Origin: Eunapius fragilis | Lineage: Eukaryota > Porifera > Demospongiae > Spongillida > Spongillidae | Reading direction: 5' to 3' | NCBI GenBank assembly: GCA_963681505.1 | Contig: OY811976.1 | Location: 3,391,588-3,455,587 of the forward strand | Length of the DNA: 64,000 bases | Made by a program: the position numbers and the translations under genes | Part shown: positions 36,330 through 48,099 of the stretch, one piece after another | Position numbering within the stretch: position 1 is the first letter of the stretch | Layout of the letters: each line of letters opens with the position of its first letter | The notes under the pieces: model-generated | Told to the model about the DNA's origin: nothing | What the model saw: only the letters and a program-made list of their open reading frames with translations | Database searches by the model: none

Positions 36330-37060
36330 ACATACAGGCCCTGACCCCATGCACAACCAGCCCTGACACCATGCACAACCAATCCTGTCCCCATCCACAA
36401 ACAGCCCTACCCTCAGAACCAATCCTGGACCCATGCATGCACAACCATGCAGCTCTGACCTCATGCACGCATGACCCCACAACCAGCCCTGGCTCCACAA
36501 CCATGCCTCACAACCAGCTCTGGCTCCACAGCAACCCTGGGCCCATGTACAACTGTGCTACCCTGGCCTCGTGAATGCACAACCCCACAACCAGCTCTGG
36601 CTGCACAACCATGCAGCTCTGGCACCACAACCAGCTCTGGCTCCACAACCAGCTCTGGCTACACAACCAGCCCTGGCCCTACAACCAGCTTTGGCTCCAC
36701 AACCAGCTCTGGCACCACAACCAGCTCGGGCTCCACAACCAGCTCTGGCCCCACAACCAGCTCTGGCCCCACAACCAGCTCGGGCTCCACAACCAGCTCT
36801 GGCCCCACAACCAGCTCTGGCCCCACAACCAGCCCTGGCCCTACAACCAGCTCTGGCTCCGTGCCCTGGACCCACAACCAGCTCTGGACCCACAACCAGC
36901 TCTGGCCCCACAACCAGTTCTGGCCCCACAACCAGCTCTGGCTCTGGGCAGCCCTGGCACCACAACCAGCTCTGGTCAGCCCTGGTCCACAACCAGCTCT
37001 GCTCCCACAACCAGTTGCACACAACCATGCAGCTAGCTCCATGCACAACCAGCTAGGTCT
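36330..37060. repeat. 18-bp minisatellite
   Basis: Units of CCACAACCAGCTCTGGCC, about 30-35 copies with length and base variants. The left part (36330-36480) is degenerate (CCATGCACAACCAGCCCTGA). The unit is a multiple of 3 and open in several frames on both strands, giving spurious PQPALA, TTSSGS and ELVVGP polypeptides. I do not call a gene. Confidence 0.95.
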
Positions 37061-37164
37061 CAGTGGCTCAAAAACATTTCTTAAGGATGATATAACAAAT
37101 ATTATAAATAATTGTGTTTTTTTTGCTGTATTCCTGTGCATGCATATAGCTGTGATCTGTATGT

Positions 37165-37166
<2 letters not shown>

Positions 37167-37208
<42 letters not shown>

Positions 37209-37218
37209 TGTGTGTGCG
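37167..37218. repeat. (GT)n microsatellite
   Basis: About 25 GT dinucleotides with one interruption (GTGTGGTGTG). Confidence 0.95.
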
Positions 37219-38033
37219 TATGTGGTAAGGAATTAATGGACAAACGTATGTTTTTTTACTTAATGGATATGCCATTGTATTAGCATGCATGCATGCGTAG
37301 GGGACGTGTCACTAAGTTGGCTGGGAGGGTATAAAGTACAGTCAACTGTGAGCTTTGAACAATCGCATAGTTTTAGACTCTGCTTTGAATGCAATAAAGT
37401 GCATCCACACTATTAAGGAACGCATTTCTCTCAAGACAGCGTTGTGTCTAATTCCAGTCAAAAGTCGAATATTCGTACTATTTGTGCTTGAAAATCTAGC
37501 AGGATTATAACAGAGCCACTTTATAATGTATCTTGATATATAGAACAATGTCAGCACGTAATTTCGAATGGTGTGGCATGTCTCGAAAAACTTCCAGACG
37601 TTAACACTTTTAATCAGTCTAATAGTAGTCTCCCGCACCAATTGCACACGCGTACAATAGAAACACCTCCTCGCTGAGTAAATAAAAACTGTCTGCATCT
37701 GAATTAGGTACGTATGTGTACAGAAAGGTCCTTTCTATGTGCCTAAACTCTCCATGTTGCTGCGTTTCATTCTGGTTGTGCAAAAAGTGGCTCCAAACAA
37801 TGCACTAAGATAATGAGTTTAATGACGCCATTATTCCGGTATGTTTATACCCACTCGGAACAATAGTGACACGCGAATATTATTATTAATTTTGGCGTTT
37901 GAGAACATTGATAGCGTGGCGGAAAGAACTCTTAGAATCTACTAGAATCGCTCGTGGTACAGTCCCAAATAAGAAATACACTACATTCATCAGTTACTTA
38001 TGCCAACTTTAAATCATTAAAACAACAAAGATA
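37219..38033. other. Non-coding spacer
   Basis: The minus strand at 37342-37698 is open for 118 codons but shows no motif. Nothing else is seen. Confidence 0.4.
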
Positions 38034-38319
38034 ACAAGTAAATAAAAACATTCTCTACGAGAAAGTTGGTGGGATATAGGATTTGATTATGACATTGGTG
38101 GTGTAAAAAGCAAGGAAACAAGGTCTTATCAGAAGGGAAAATGTCATAGTCCTATATTTAGCACATTTCTAGGGCATGTGTTGTTTGTGTGCTAAATATA
38201 GGACTATGACATTTTCCCTTCTGATAAGACCTTGTTTCCTTGCTTTTTACACCACCAATGTCATAATCAAATCCTATATCCCACCAACTTTCTCGTAGAG
38301 AATGTTTTTATTTACTTGT
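38034..38319. repeat. Long palindrome, family P, copy 2
   Basis: Arms as in copy 1 (ACAAGTAAATAAAAACATTC to GAATGTTTTTATTTACTTGT). The arms are essentially perfectly complementary over about 130 bp. Confidence 0.95.
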
Positions 38320-38716
38320 TTTCTTAATTTTTTTTTCATATATTATATTAAAGCGAGTCCTCCAGCCGATTCTGAAGCTATTGGTGAAATTTTCATCGCT
38401 TAGAAATGTTCCTGTCCTGAGTTATGCGTTGCTAAGAAGGAGAAGAAGAAGAAGAATAAGAATGAGAAGACGACCCGCCCCTTGTTCCGAGACTGGGTAC
38501 GAGGACGGGCAGTACACTCTTGTTCTCAACAACCACGCGGTTCAGCGACATGAAACAAAAACGAAACAACTCATTTTTGACTTCTAGATCGATTGCTAAA
38601 ACAAGCTACACGATCCGATCGTCGGGAGTGTTGTTACAGACGGGTCGCGTTTTTTTTAATGACATTCATAGTCGTGGTCAAATCCTATATGGAAGTTTCT
38701 AACGAAACTTCCGATA
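38034..38716. repeat. Composite hairpin repeat, copy 2
   Basis: This is the reverse-oriented partner of 27083-27764: palindrome P (38034-38319) then the 400-bp segment ending in the stem-loop GGAAGTTTCTAACGAAACTTCC. It is nearly identical to copy 1. The loop of the palindrome is in the opposite orientation (AGGGCATGTGTTGTTTGTGT). Confidence 0.9.
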
Positions 38717-39405
<689 letters not shown>

Positions 39406-39424
39406 AAATGAAACAAACTATTGA

Positions 39425-39450
39425 ATGGAACACCAAACATGGTACAATGG
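39425..39450. repeat. Single stray unit of the 26-bp minisatellite found at 43131
   Basis: AATGGAACACCAAACATGG followed by TACAATGG matches the 43131-43340 unit closely. It occurs once, immediately after the GA tract. Confidence 0.7.
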
Positions 39451-39640
39451 CTTGGGTAAGTTATATTCCGTATTTGGGTTACCATTTTGTATCTTCATAT
39501 CTTCATATTGTGCCCACGTGTTTTATTAGAAGTCGGTTGGCCACTACATTATGAAGAGTATAAAAATCAATACAATTATAAGACAAGGGTTTAACATGAC
39601 ACCAAGTTGCCTACACAGATGTACAGACAGATGTAGAACT

Positions 39641-39995
39641 TACATACACGTATCCTCTGACACCTCTCCACAAATGTCCACTTCATCACCTGGGGTGCCT
39701 GAATAAGTCGATCCATCCATCCCTATTGCATCCACTGGAATGCTACAGAAGGAAGGTGATTCCTCTGCCTCGCCACCACCCATCTTCTCTGCCTCTCCAC
39801 CACCCATCTCCTCTGCCTTGACTCCACCCATCTCCTCTGCCTTGACTCTACCCATCTCCTCTGCCTTGACTCCACCCATCTCCTCTGCCTTGACTCCACC
39901 CATCTCCTCTGCCTTGACTCCACCCATCTCCTCTGCCTTGACTCTATCCATCTCCTCTGCCTTGCCTCCACTCATATCTATGTGTGATAACAATG
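39641..39995 (-). CDS. Possible exon with an octapeptide repeat (24-bp minisatellite)
   Basis: The minus strand is open for 117 codons. About nine in-frame 24-bp units (39768-39975) encode MGGVKAEE with conservative changes (MDRVKAEE, MGGGEAEK). They are followed by unique text, ESPSFCSIPVDAIGMDGSTY and GDEVDICGEVSEDT. An acceptor-like CCCAG lies upstream near 40005, and a donor-like GTATGTAAG lies at the end near 39645. The charged repeat suggests a flexible linker or a coiled or acidic segment. I recognise no family, and other frames of the repeat are also open. It may be only a minisatellite. Confidence 0.3.
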
Positions 39996-41513
39996 ATATG
40001 CTGGGTAGATGGGGATAAGGAGTTAATCAGGAACTGCATTAGTAGGAAATGACCCGTATCGTGAAATCATTTAAAAGGAAACGTGAACCACACCTGGTAA
40101 GACTCCCGACCAACAAATAGTATATTGTGGTTGAAATCAAATGAAGATTTAAAAGGAATTTTCATGCGTGTAGGACATGAAGAAGTATGGTTTAGAAAAC
40201 TAAAATATGGGTAGTTTATGCATATATTCTTTTCCATGTTCTGTTCCTCCCTCCTTCCGTTATTCGTAATAAGGATACCAATGGTTGTGAAATGATAGCG
40301 CTTCACCACCGGTCATGTGCAAGCAAAAAATCTGATTTCCGTAATGGTAATTCATTGTGGTTGTTGCTATGACTATGGATTCGTTAACGTAACCGTGACA
40401 CAATTGGTAAGCAGGTATTCTTAGCTATTGGCTAGTTAAGTTGTTTTCCTCAAAATGCTTTTTGTATCATCAAAGGATACAGCCAAGCGATCACAGAGTA
40501 CCTCGAGCAAATATTGAACGATCGGTTACCAGAACGTGCAAAGAAAAAGCCCACGCTTGTTACGAAGAGAAAACCAAAATGAAGCGAATTGCTGTAAGCA
40601 ATAGCTGCTAAAAATGATAACCCTGAAAAAATACTAATCTTGAGAAAGAGAACCCAGAAACTAACTCTTTGGAATAAATCTATCACTACAGCCAACAATA
40701 AGTGTGTTGCTCTATGTGTTTGACTTTGCAAATGTATGTGTTGTGTAGGATAAGAGTTAGTCTTCTATACAATCAGGGTTCAGAAAAGAGGGAACCAGCA
40801 ACTAGGTTCATAGTATGTTGTAGATGTGCCTTCAATGTTACATAATCTCTTATCCTTGTATTACATTGCATCACAGTGAAATAATCACGTGGTTTTATTA
40901 GTCTTATACTAATGGGACACACATGAACTAGGGGGGGGGGGGGGGGCTCAACTTTTTAAATGGTATATATAACTTCACTATCATAGCTCCTAAATGCTTT
41001 TCCTGTTAAAGTTTCTTCAGTAAGAAGTAAATTATCGTATCATGATGAGTGAAACATTACTAATGAGACATGCGTAGTCGTGCTTTTCTAATGTAGGGGG
41101 TCAACTTCCAGTAACTTATAAGCGCTATAACATCTGTACTGTAACTGGTGAAGGTACTTCATTTCGGAATATATTCATTTACCATTCGTTTGTACTTGTC
41201 ACGTTTCCTAGAGGCGTTTCTATTTTGTCAAACATAGTGTGACGACGGCAGTAAAAGGTCCATTGGGTTGCAATGTAAACCAGTGTACATAAAGATAAGG
41301 GTTATATATGTACATGTGCCATGACCTAGGTACAACAGCTGTTATCTTAACAGCTCTTGGAATAGGAAAGTTAAGCATGCATGGGTGAAGAGAAATGGTA
41401 TTCGAAAGTGCAAATGTGCTTGCATGATGTCACATGATTATGTTGCTATGTAATTTAGCTACTTTAGCTACATCACGGGTGTTTGCCGCCCCATGTTTTG
41501 TAGTATTCAGTAA
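39996..41513. other. Long spacer without a recognised feature
   Basis: AT-rich DNA with a run of about 17 G at 40930. The minus frame 40450-40731 (93 codons, hydrophobic) has no motif. I see nothing else. Confidence 0.4.
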
Positions 41514-42401
41514 TAGGGTGCGTAACCCTTTTAAAAAAATCAAAATCGACTATGAATAAAAGTTTAATCGATTTTTCAGGTTTATAGCACCTTGCAAATC
41601 GTGTATTACAAGCATAAAATTGATTTTGGCGATTAATGCACTATTAATTTGCCAACGATTATCTAAGTTTTTTGAGGTTTTATCCAATTTTTAATATTGG
41701 CACGATAATCACTATGCCAGTTTTTTTGTCACTCCTTTTGCTTATCAGCTTATAAATTATTAAAACAACATGTGCCCTATACTTACAATCCATTGTTCGA
41801 ACAGCATGCCCTTCAAGAATCAAAAAAGCCTGTGAAACCTCATGGCAAATCTGGTGCTAATTCTGGTGGAAAGCCGCTCCACAAAGTGCCAATCAAGGCA
41901 TGTGTGATATTCAAGATGTCATGGGTGAACGTCTGGAAAAAGGTGTACCTAAGTATTTAGGCCCCCTTGGGACCAATAGAACAGCTGGTAGAAAAGAGTA
42001 CGTATAGAGCATTTGATTAATGCACAGTGGAAGGTCAAGCATGAGCGCAAACTATACCAAACTTATTTAAATGGTCACCGCTGGGAACCCAGATTGATGG
42101 TTGGTCCCCAGACTAACTGTTAAAAATATCGAATGAAATTTCATTTGTACAGTACCGTTTAATAAACCCGTTAGTAAACCATTGTCAGACAGTCGGGAAG
42201 GGTACATAAACCGATTTCCGACTGATTTCTGCATATGAAGGAAACGATTATCGACTAACCACGACTAAGAATCGGTTATTTTGACTAATAGAAATTCTGA
42301 AATCAGTTAACCTGAATAGTACTAAATACATAGTCCACCGAATAGGTAATCGTGATTAGTGGAATAACCAAAAAAAACCTGAACATCGGTTATACACCTT
42401 A
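41514..42401. mobile_element. Non-autonomous hAT-like element (0.9 kb)
   Basis: TAGGGTGCGTAACC at the left and GGTTATACACCTTA at the right are inverted with two mismatches. The flanks TTCAGTAA (41506-41513) and CTCAGTAA (42402-42409) are an 8-bp duplication with one change, the hAT signature. The interior is rich in short CGATTA/TAATCG palindromes and has no transposase. Confidence 0.75.
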
Positions 42402-42462
42402 CTCAGTAAGAAGCGTACTTCTCTACGCTTTGGGACAATCAGAGAGCTGAAGAAATGGCTCA

Positions 42463-42717
42463 TTTACAAGTGATTCTATGAAATCAAAGAATTGATTCGC
42501 CATTTTTTATCCCCCTGCGGATGTAAAAAGGAACGGAACTGCCTATAGTAAAAATCAGATTTAAACTTGACCTTCATTGAGCTAATTCTTGGATCAAAAC
42601 GAGGTTTAAAGCAGATTGTTCCCAGAGACATTCCGTTCCTTTTAACGCCCGCAGGGAAAAACAAGATTGCGAATCAATTCTTTGATTTCATACATAATTT
42701 AGAATCACTTGTAAAAT
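42463..42717. repeat. Foldback repeat with arms of about 85 bp
   Basis: ACAAGTGATTCTATGAAATC at the left pairs with GATTTCATACATAATTTAGA plus ATCACTTGT at the right. Pairing extends inward through AAAGAATTGATTCGC and AAAAGGAACGGAA. The unpaired centre is about 85 bp. No coding sequence. Confidence 0.85.
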
Positions 42718-43130
42718 CACGGCATGATCGAATGCAGTTCTTATGCAGGTGATAGAGAAGTTTGACAAATTATGCAAATGCTTTCATTTACATGTGCTAA
42801 ATACAGATTCTTGTCTCATTTTTTCCCCCCCCAAAACCTCGTTCCCTTCTTTTCTACACCAGCTTTCCTTTGCCTTCAATTCCAATATCCCACCAAAAGA
42901 GACCACTAGCTACTGTACTAATTAAATACACATGTACATATAGTACACAGAAACATTGGACTCCCTAAATTCTCTGACTCTGTACATGAATATTAAAAGG
43001 TAGAACTCACTCTTAAAGTAAAGGAGTCCACTGCAGAAACAGAAAACTATAATTCACAGAACACATGTACAAAGCTATGGGTTGAGGCTATAACACTAAC
43101 AATCAGAGTGTGTCCATCACATTACAGTGG
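42718..43130. other. Non-coding spacer
   Basis: Nothing supported. Confidence 0.4.
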
Positions 43131-43340
43131 TACAATGGAGGGAACACCAAACATGGTACAATGGAGGAAACACCAAACTTGGTACAATGGAGGGAACACC
43201 AAACATGGTACAATGAGGGAACACCAAACATGGTACTATGGAGGGAACACCAAACATGGTACAATGAGGGAACACCAAACATGGTACTATGGAGGGAACA
43301 CCAAACATGGTACAATGGAGGGAACACAATACATGGTACA
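43131..43340. repeat. 26-bp minisatellite, about eight units
   Basis: The unit is TACAATGGAGGGAACACC plus AAACATGG, with 1-bp variants (TACTATGG, TACAATGAGGG). Open frames across it on both strands are an artefact. A CCACCATCA-type trinucleotide repeat follows at about 43387-43460. Confidence 0.95.
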
Positions 43341-43693
43341 AGCACACTAGCAAAATGACTATGGAACTTACCATGTATATTTGAATGCCACCACCATCAC
43401 CACTACCACCATTGCCACCACCATCAATATCGCCACCATCAATATCGCCACCATCACCCCAACTAATATTGCAAAGTGCTCACCAACACCAGCAGTTGAT
43501 TCTGTCAGTGCTGGCGTGTTTAAAATATGCAGTGCTGTAGTACGTGAATATGTGCATAGATGTGTAATACATAAATGTTACAGTGATGTGCTTAGTAATT
43601 ATCAAACACAATACACATAAGCACATGCACATGTAGCAAGCCTGGATGTACAAGACCTGTTTGTGTGATCATTATGTGGTCCCATAAAAGTAC

Positions 43694-43906
43694 AGCACTG
43701 GCTTGGAACAAAGTTACGGAAAATAAGGCATATTCATGGAGTTCATAGCGTAACCTTACTGCTTTCATATAGAAATATCGATGGATCTGAACAGCCCTTC
43801 ACTAAATGAATTATTATTGATGAAAGCAATAAGGTTGCGCTACGAACACCATGAATATGCCTTATTCAGATGGAAGCTGTAACTTTTCTGTCCTGAGCCG
43901 GTACCG
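43694..43906. repeat. Palindromic element (about 210 bp)
   Basis: AAATAAGGCATATTCATGG, then GTTCATAGCGTAACCTTACT at the left, pairs with ATAAGGTTGCGCTACGAACA and CCATGAATATGCCTTATT at the right. Outer parts (GGCTTGGAACAAAGTTAC and GTAACTTTTCTGTCCTGAGCC) also pair loosely. It is a probable MITE. No coding sequence. Confidence 0.8.
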
Positions 43907-44105
43907 TACATGAAGCCATTTAAGTATCAACTGAAGAGAATGTACTCTTTCAGTAGACCATATATATATATATGTAATGACTCTACATGTACTGTACTGG
44001 TGACTTTACTGTGTTGTTGAATATGCACACAGGAAATGGCATACATTTTATTGATAATACATAAGAGCTGAGAGCATGCTTTTTTACTCATGAATGCTAC
44101 ATTGG

Positions 44106-44421
44106 CAGTAGTGGATCTAAGAGGCCCCCCCCCCCCCCCGTTCCTATAATGTTATGTATGTATGTATGTATGTATGTATGTATGTATGTATGTATGTATG
44201 CATGCATGCATGCATGCATGCATGCATACATACATACATACATACATACATACATACATACATACATACATACATACATACATACATACATACATACATT
44301 GGCAGTAGTGGATCTAAGAGGCCCCCCCCTCCTATAATGTTATTCATAGCAGATAATTAGGCAATCTGCATTGATAAATCATTTTAAACAACCCCCTCGC
44401 TCCCTTGTACATCCACCCCTG
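44106..44421. mobile_element. Small hAT-like element carrying a tetranucleotide expansion
   Basis: The left end CAGTAGTGGATCTAAGAGG and right end CATCCACCCCTG are imperfect inverted repeats. ATTGG flanks both sides (44101-44105 and 44422-44426), a 5-bp target duplication. A second copy of the left 45 bp starts at 44303, itself preceded by ATTGG. The tetranucleotide tract lies between the two copies. Confidence 0.6.
44154..44299. repeat. (TGTA)n(TGCA)n(TACA)n palindromic tetranucleotide tract
   Basis: About eleven TGTA units, then six TGCA units, then about nineteen TACA units. The two outer blocks are reverse complements, so the tract can form a hairpin with the TGCA block at its tip. Confidence 0.95.
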
Positions 44422-44657
44422 ATTGGGGCATGCAAGGCACTGTTTAAGTGTTTATATAGACATTATACGTCAACCATATGTACATGTAAGTGCAGATATG
44501 CAACTTGTAGTGAATGAGTATTACAGTGTATGTCATAATGATGTCATCTGGACAGAGTTTTGTGCATAACCCTGTATTGGTGTGCATATTGCTGACCCTT
44601 TCACAATAGCCAACTCAGTGTGCTTTGATTAAATGGCAGTATTTGAAATAGACCTAT

Positions 44658-44812
44658 ATTAGCACGCACATTTAAATATGACAACATGGGTCTATTTCAT
44701 TTTTCCTTTTCAATCAGAAGCCTTGTTCTCTTGCTTTTTACACCACCATCACCTTTGATTCCTATATACCACCAACCTTCTCGTATAGAGAAATGTTTTT
44801 ATCACTAGTTAC
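44658..44812. repeat. Half copy of palindrome family P
   Basis: It reads from the loop (GCACGCACATTTAAATATGA) through the right arm, including TTGCTTTTTACACCACCATC, to TGTTTTTATCACTAGTT. It matches the right half of the palindrome at 51231-51515. The left arm is missing except for about 20 bp. Confidence 0.8.
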
Positions 44813-44823
44813 TATTTGGGGTG

Positions 44824-45130
44824 GCTTCATTTTCCAACATACGATGGAAAACATCTAGCAGGGCATTCCAGATGTATTGGATGATATATCGTCAGAAGGT
44901 TGGGTTATGGAAAATGCTGAGATAGGTCTAAATGTCTTTCATGTTACCTTCCATCCATTACTTAGGTCACCACATACTTCGGCTGAGGGAATCAGCCTAG
45001 CAGAGGACAAGAAGCATGCCATATTGGATGCACCTGTACCTCAAAATGTTCCTCATTCCTAGGACTAGTTAACTACTGTGGGAGTTTCCTGCACTACTTG
45101 GTTGACACATTGGCTCCTCTCTAGCTAAGC
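44824..45130 (+). pseudogene. pol: Relic of a third Ty3/gypsy reverse transcriptase
   Basis: Pieces in three frames match conserved gypsy RT text. ATGGAAAACATC...GGCATTCCAGATGT recalls the MENILAGIPDV motif just before the YxDD box. A GISLAEDKKHAILDAPVPQN block (about 44985) is followed after a frame change by LGLVNYCGSFLHYL and TLAPL (about 45060-45120), the standard FLGLVNYY...L...TLAPL block. The catalytic residues are degraded (a DDI remains near 44880). No LTRs are seen. It is unlike gypsy elements 1 and 2 at these blocks, so it is a different family. Confidence 0.65.
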
Positions 45131-45561
45131 CACAACTTATACTTCTACATTCAACTTGAATTATTTTGGCCCAGACAAAAGACTATGTGCATTGCTCTAT
45201 GGGTTAGGGGTAGTGTTTGCCCACAAGTTTAAAAAAGGTTCAGGGAGGCCAATTTAAGTTTCTTCCACCCCAGCAGAGAAGAAATATTCCCTGATTGAGA
45301 AAAAAATTATCTAAGGCTGAAAAGATTCCACCAATATATGTTGGGTAGGTACTTCATTGTATATATTTCTCTGAGTCTAGACCCGTCCCTACCATGGCAT
45401 TGTACTGAATCTAGAGATTAAAGTGACTGAAGTGGAAGGAGATTGCAGTGATGTTGTACCTCCACCCATCAGCGGGCTAGGGGATTCTGCTCAGAGACAC
45501 AACAGAACAGGATGTACATGTACTTGATCAAGCCAGTGGCAAATATTGTGAAGGAGTGTTA
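45131..45561. other. Non-coding spacer
   Basis: It may be more of the decayed gypsy relic, but I see no motif. Confidence 0.35.
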
Positions 45562-46302
45562 TATGGAACGTTCGACGAGAAAATGGGCCTTGTGGATTTA
45601 TATATATATATCCACATTGTCCCATAGGAGTGTAAAATTTAGTACACATAGAAGGGTCCTGTCACTATTAATGTTTTCTGTTTGTTAATTTCTACATCAT
45701 CCACTACTGGAATATAGCTGTGCAAGGTGTGTGCAAGGTTTTCTGCACGATTCGTGCCAATGATTTAGGCAATTCAATATACGGGAGGGGTGCCTAAATA
45801 TATACTTGCACAACTATATTTCTGTAACAGATGAAGTAAAATTTAATGAACAGAACAAATCAATAGCATAGCGAATTGAATGTCCTACCAGAAGATGTAG
45901 CCGTTTGGAACCCTATGGGGTATTGTACCTAGTAACGTCGATACCACGTATGTGTAAGAAACCAAAATGGATTCAACAGTGGTGTGCTATGCTGAGCTAA
46001 GAATTGGAGCCCGGTAACATTAATATTTTCAAATGATAAATCGATTTGATTTGCAGGGTTCAACGTCAGAGTTGCCAAAGGGTTGCCATAAATGACATTC
46101 ATTTATGTGGTACGACTATCATAGCATGTTTCGCAGCTAACATAACAATGCGTCATCAACCATTCACTATGTCTATGACGTCAATTAACATAATTAGCGC
46201 CAATCGTCATCAATAATATGAATGTCATTTATGGCAACCCCCTACGTCGAACCCTGGATTTGGATGCTCCATAAGTCCCATTTTCTCGTAGAAAGTTCCA
46301 TA
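45562..46302. mobile_element. TIR element of about 740 bp, containing a nested element
   Basis: TATGGAACGTTCGACGAGAA plus AATGGGCC at the left is inverted to GTCCCATTTTCTCGTAGAAA plus GTTCCATA at the right. TA is present at each border, so a TA target duplication is possible. No transposase is seen. The element at 46054-46256 lies inside it. Confidence 0.6.
46054..46256. mobile_element. Short hAT-like MITE (203 bp) nested in a TIR element
   Basis: The ends CAGGGTTCAACGT and ACGTCGAACCCTG are inverted. Inner parts GTTGCCATAAATGACATTCA and TGAATGTCATTTATGGCAAC are also complementary. GATTTG lies on both sides (46048-46053 and 46257-46262), a 6-bp target duplication. Confidence 0.8.
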
Positions 46303-47365
46303 CACATGCTAAAGAACATTTTGTCAGAAACTATCAATCTACACATGTAAACATGTATCATTTCAAATTAGTGTTATTAAATTGCAGTGCATGTGATATG
46401 AAACACATGTGTAAGTGCATACAAATCACTTCAACTTACATGTGGCGGTGGTAATCACATGTACAGATGTTATGCTATCAACAAGGGAAACTGTTTAGGC
46501 AGGACAAGAGGAGAAAGAAACAATCAAGAACCATTAAAAGATTTACACAATATGCAGAATTGATATAGGTAAATGAAAAGTTGTCATCAACCACCCCCCC
46601 AAAAAACTAATAACAGGGAGTTAATATCTAATTAATATCTAATATCCTGGGCATCATTTGATGGGTATGTTTATTCACTCAATTCTTATGCCATTTTTTC
46701 ACAGCACACCAGAGCTGAAATCCAACAGTACATGCAGGTTTGTTCATACATTTTTAACACTGGACTCATATACAGTAAAGTATATTAGACCACTCCTCTA
46801 AATGAAATGGTTCGTGTTTAATATATCTCCATAGTGTGAATAATCAACCTCTTGTGTTTCTAACAGATGCGGCCTGTACAAAAGTATCTTTATCACTTAT
46901 GTACCCAACACCAAGCACGGCATGACTGAAGCCCCGTGCTCTACAGGGGAACTGATTAATCTGAACTTCTGTATACCTGGGTGTACAGACAAACCCCCAG
47001 GATGGCACCCAAGACATTAGACATTATGCACAACAACTCTCCCTACATATATTGGTGCCCTGGATTGAAGGTGATCTCTGGATTATATATGCATACCATT
47101 TATGCCTGAGATGATATATAATACACATACGCATGTATATAATATGTGTTTACCACAAGTCTGTTGCAAGCACAAGTGAACAGAATATAACAACTTACTA
47201 GTAGTAGTCATCAGACTTTGAGAAGTAGAGGGAGTGGCTGTGAGGGTGGGGCAACAGAGAAATGTTGAATGAAAAAAGAATGGCCATAATAAAATGCAAT
47301 TGCAATCAATAAGTATTTATCAATGCAAACATGTCCATAATGAATCAACTAAAATTGTTAATCGG
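46303..47365. other. Non-coding spacer
   Basis: AT-rich DNA. I see no gene or clear repeat. Confidence 0.4.
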
Positions 47366-47700
47366 AACCTACGCGAGTAGGTTCCATATAGGAATCCTGC
47401 AGTATCATGAATGTCATTAAAAAAAACGTCACTCGCGTCTAGCGGGACAGCCAAGAGTCGGGTCACTTCGCTTTTAGTGGCAATCGAGCAATATCAAAAA
47501 GGAGAACAGTTCTGCGTTATACATATGTCATAAGACGGTGTACTTTTAGAGAAAAAAAATACTCGTCCCCATCGTCCGTACCCAGTCCCACCTAAAATTT
47601 CTCCTCCGTCGTCTTCTTCTTCTTCCTTCGGGATAGCATAACTCACGACAGGAACGTTTGTAAAGCACGCCATGTGTACCAATCGCTTCAGGATGTGTCC
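47366..47700. repeat. Diverged third copy of the 400-bp segment of the composite repeat
   Basis: It starts with a different but equivalent stem-loop, GGAACCTACGCGAGTAGGTTCC. This is followed by ATATAGGA, ATGAATGTCATTAAAAAAA and later the (TTC)n-rich part and CATAACTCACGACAGGAACG. Palindrome P is not attached here. The stem sequence differs from copies 1 and 2 while pairing is kept. Confidence 0.75.
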
Positions 47701-48099
47701 GCATGTTATATTCAGGTATATGTTAGACGCCTAACCGATCGGGCAACTAGTTGTACCTTATTTGGTGTTGATCTACAAATAGCACATTACATCAGCTATC
47801 ATGACGCACCAGTATAATATAACCAGCGTTATCAAATTCGATGGTATTACCATGCAATCTCAAAGACAATTCTGATTCCTACTCGAGCATTTAAAAGTGG
47901 AAAGATGCTGCCAGATCTGCCAAACGTGCGTATGTCAAGCGCGGTACCGAAAGGAACAACAAAACAACCACCCAAAGGTACGTTTATACGGCATCGATAA
48001 ATGTTGGATCGATAAATTATGAGCATGCATGGTATATCGCTAAAATGGAAGGAATAGTTTAGTTACAGCGGTTAGAGGTACTGCGTCTCTCCGTTTTAT
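47701..48099. other. Non-coding spacer
   Basis: Nothing supported up to the hAT target duplication. Confidence 0.4.

Noticed and set aside
36471-37283. Proline/glutamine- and serine/threonine-rich frames of up to 270 codons on both strands
   Set aside because: They come from an 18-bp minisatellite that is open in several frames; none has a start, splice site or unique domain.
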